DNA of 64,000 nucleotides from Valencia hispanica (Eukaryota > Chordata > Actinopteri > Cyprinodontiformes > Valenciidae), in NCBI GenBank assembly GCA_963556495.2, contig OY747716.1:28876318-28940317 (forward strand), given 5' to 3'. A model generated the notes under the pieces. The model was not told the origin of the DNA and made no database searches. It saw nothing but the letters and a program-made list of their open reading frames with translations. The translations under genes and the position numbers were made by a program. This document shows, one piece after another, positions 61,880 to 64,000 of this stretch. Numbering within the stretch: position 1 is the stretch's first letter; each line of letters opens with the position of its first letter.

Positions 61880-62234
61880 CTGAGAAGAGGCAAATGAGAG
61901 ACAGAAATGGATCTGATCATATTAGGAAAAATAAAGATTGGAATGAAATCTGCAGGCTGAGGGTGAATTTAGATTACTGTATTTGAAGTTAGTGAGGAAG
62001 ACAAGAAGATCATCCCAAACTATGGATTTTCATGTTTCTTCCTTCTTATTTAGGAGTCAGTAATGCTATGCTTAGTTTATATTTGGATGTCAAAGTCAAC
62101 ACACTCAGAACCTGTAATCTTTATCCAGAACGTTTTGATGGCTTTTGTTTGACTAAATGCACAGTGCCTTCTAAAAGTATTCATTACCATAGAAATTCTC
62201 CTCATTTATTGAACTACAAGCTTCAATGTATTAT

Positions 62235-62351
62235 AACAGACAGAAATCACATGTGGGGTGCCCCAGGGCTCCATCCTGGGCCCCCTCTTATTTAATATCT
62301 ATATGGTCACACTAGCCCAGATAAAAACCACCAACAACATCAGCTACCATA
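62235..62351 (+). mobile_element. L2-type LINE, left half (split by Tc1)
   Basis: Encodes RT motif [21 protein letters not shown], followed by KTTNNISYH. Very close to the 26.5 kb L2. The frame resumes after the Tc1 at 63,888. Confidence 0.85.
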
Positions 62352-63887
62352 CAATGGGGCAAAAAAGTATTTGGCAGCCACCGATTGTGCAAGTTGTCCC
62401 ACTTAAAAATATGAGCGGGGACTGTTTTCATCATAGGTACAAATCAACAGTGAGAGACAGAATGTAAAAGAAAATCCCAGGAAGTCGCCTTGTATGATTT
62501 TTAAAGATTTTATTTGTATAATGGTGCAGAAAATAAGTATTTGGCCAATAACAAAAGTACATTTTAATTCTTTGTCAGAGGTCAAAAGTTTCCTGTAGGT
62601 TTTCACCAGGTTTGTACACACTGTAGCTGGTATTTTGACCCATTCTTCCATGCAGCTCTTCATTAGAGCTGTGATGTTTTGAGGCTGTTGCTGGGAAACA
62701 CGGACTTACGACTCCCTCCACAGATTCTCTATTGGATGGAGGTTTGGAGACTGGCTGGGCCGCTCCAGAACCTTGAAATGCTTTTTATGTAGCCACTCCT
62801 TTGTTGCCCTGGTGGTGTGTTTGGAAACATTGTCTTGCAGTATGATCGAGCCACGTTTTATTTTTAATGGTCTCACCAATGGAAGGAGGTGTTTGCCAAA
62901 AATTTCCATTCATCCTTTCCTTAATACAGATCAGTCGTCTTGTCCACTTTGCAGAAAAGCAGCCCCAAAGCATAATGTTTCCACCCCCATGCTTCACAGT
63001 GGGTATGGTGTTCTATGGGTTTCTTCTTCCTCCAAACACAGTGACTGGCGTTTATGCTAAAGTTCTATTTTGGTCGCATCTGACCACATGACATTCTCCC
63101 AATCCTTCTCTGGATCATCCAGATGATCTCTGGCAAACTTTAGACAGGCCTGGACATGTGCTGGTTTAAGCAGGGAAACAGCAGGATTTTAATCCATGAT
63201 GACGTAGTGCATTACTAATAGTAACCTTTGTTACTGTGGCCCCAGCTCTCTTCAGGTCATTGACCAGGTCCCCCCATGTAGTTCTGGGCTGTTTCGTCAC
63301 TGTTCTCAGGATCATGTGCGCCCCATGAGGTGAGACCTTGCATGGAGCCCCAGATTAAGGGGGAATTGTTAGTGATCTTGTATTTATGCCATTTTCTAAT
63401 AATTGCTCCAACAGTCTCTTCTCATCAAGCTGCTTGTCTATTGTAGATTGGCTCATCCCAGTCTTGTGCAGATGTACAATCTTGTCCTTGGTGTGCTTAG
63501 ATAGCTCTTTGGTCTTGGCTATGGTGGAGATTAGAGTCTGACTGTTTGAACGAGTGGACAGGTGTGTTTTATGGAGACAAGTTCAAACAGGCGTCATAAA
63601 TACAACTAACCAGTGGAGGATAGAAGAGCTTCTTAACGAAGTAGTAACAGGTCTGTGGGGGGCATAATTCTTGCTTGTATGTAGGTGCTAAATATTTATT
63701 TTCTGCAACATTATACAAATAAATTATTATTTTTTTTAAATCATACAATATGATTTTATGGATTTTTTTCCAACATTCTGTCTCTCATCGTTGAAGTATA
63801 CCTATGATGAAAATTGCAAACCTCTCATATTTTTAAATGAGAAAACTTCCTCAATAAGTGGCTGTCAAATATTGTTTTCCCCCACTG
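62352..63887 (-). mobile_element. near full-length Tc1-like transposon inserted in L2
   Basis: 1,536 bp between duplicated TA dinucleotides (62,350-62,351 and 63,888-63,889). Inverted repeats of about 200 bp: TTAAAAATATGAG and TTTTCATCATAGGTA recur on both sides in opposite orientation. The minus strand encodes a broken transposase from about 63,520 to 62,600 with [43 protein letters not shown] and [14 protein letters not shown] (second Asp and third acidic region). Frameshifts and stops make it inactive, but length and ends are well kept. Confidence 0.9.
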
Positions 63888-64000
63888 TAAGCATGCAGAT
63901 AATACTCAACTGTACATTACAATGTCACCAGGTGACTTTAAACCCATCCAAACGTTAAGTGAATCCATTAAGCAAATCAATGTAGCCTATGGATGTGCCA
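63888..64000 (+). mobile_element. L2-type LINE, right half (runs off the window)
   Basis: Resumes at RT motif [21 protein letters not shown], equal to [20 protein letters not shown] in the 26 kb copy. The second catalytic Asp is replaced by Asn, so even unsplit the RT would be inactive. Confidence 0.85.

Overview
The window is vertebrate nuclear DNA, almost certainly from a ray-finned (teleost) fish. It has intron-split genes with GT/AG junctions, large introns, many decayed Tc1-like DNA transposons, CR1/L2-type LINEs, hAT-like non-autonomous elements and a tRNA-derived SINE. The two recognised transmembrane proteins resemble vertebrate SHISA2 and ATP8A2. The order or species cannot be fixed from the sequence alone.

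Three protein-coding genes can be built exon by exon. (1) spice1 (spindle and centriole-associated protein), minus strand, 29,651 to 16,368: 17 coding exons plus a probable non-coding first exon, predicting 768 aa. (2) shisa2, plus strand, 32,571 to 39,612: two coding exons around a 6.2 kb intron, predicting 289 aa. (3) The C-terminal 11 coding exons of atp8a2 (P4-ATPase phospholipid flippase), minus strand, 61,879 to 44,595: 331 codons plus stop. The upstream exons lie beyond the right edge. shisa2 and atp8a2 face each other tail to tail, as SHISA2 and ATP8A2 do in human. spice1 and shisa2 diverge from a roughly 3 kb intergenic region that holds an X-box/ETS-like spice1 promoter and CTCF-like motifs.

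Layout: 1-16 kb is a gene desert with an L2 fragment, a 74-bp tandem repeat, four dead Tc1 elements (one interrupted by a LINE) and a perfect CTCF-core motif near 12.3 kb. 16-30 kb is spice1, whose introns hold a nested L2-in-L2, a hAT-like element and a 3.3 kb L2 lacking a recognisable endonuclease region. 30-40 kb is shisa2. 40-44.5 kb is intergenic with a Tc1 carrying a small inverted-repeat element. 44.6-64 kb is the atp8a2 tail, with introns rich in a 134-bp AAGG microsatellite, purine tracts, two MITEs with clear ends, and at the far right a Tc1 element inserted in an L2 with its TA target duplication.

The three genes are not expected to form one pathway. spice1 acts in centriole duplication and spindle architecture, shisa2 in ER retention and maturation of Wnt/FGF receptors, and atp8a2 in phosphatidylserine flipping. 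I found no clearly new biological system. The most informative observations are the nested transposon histories, the candidate insulator and promoter motifs, and the exact gene structures.
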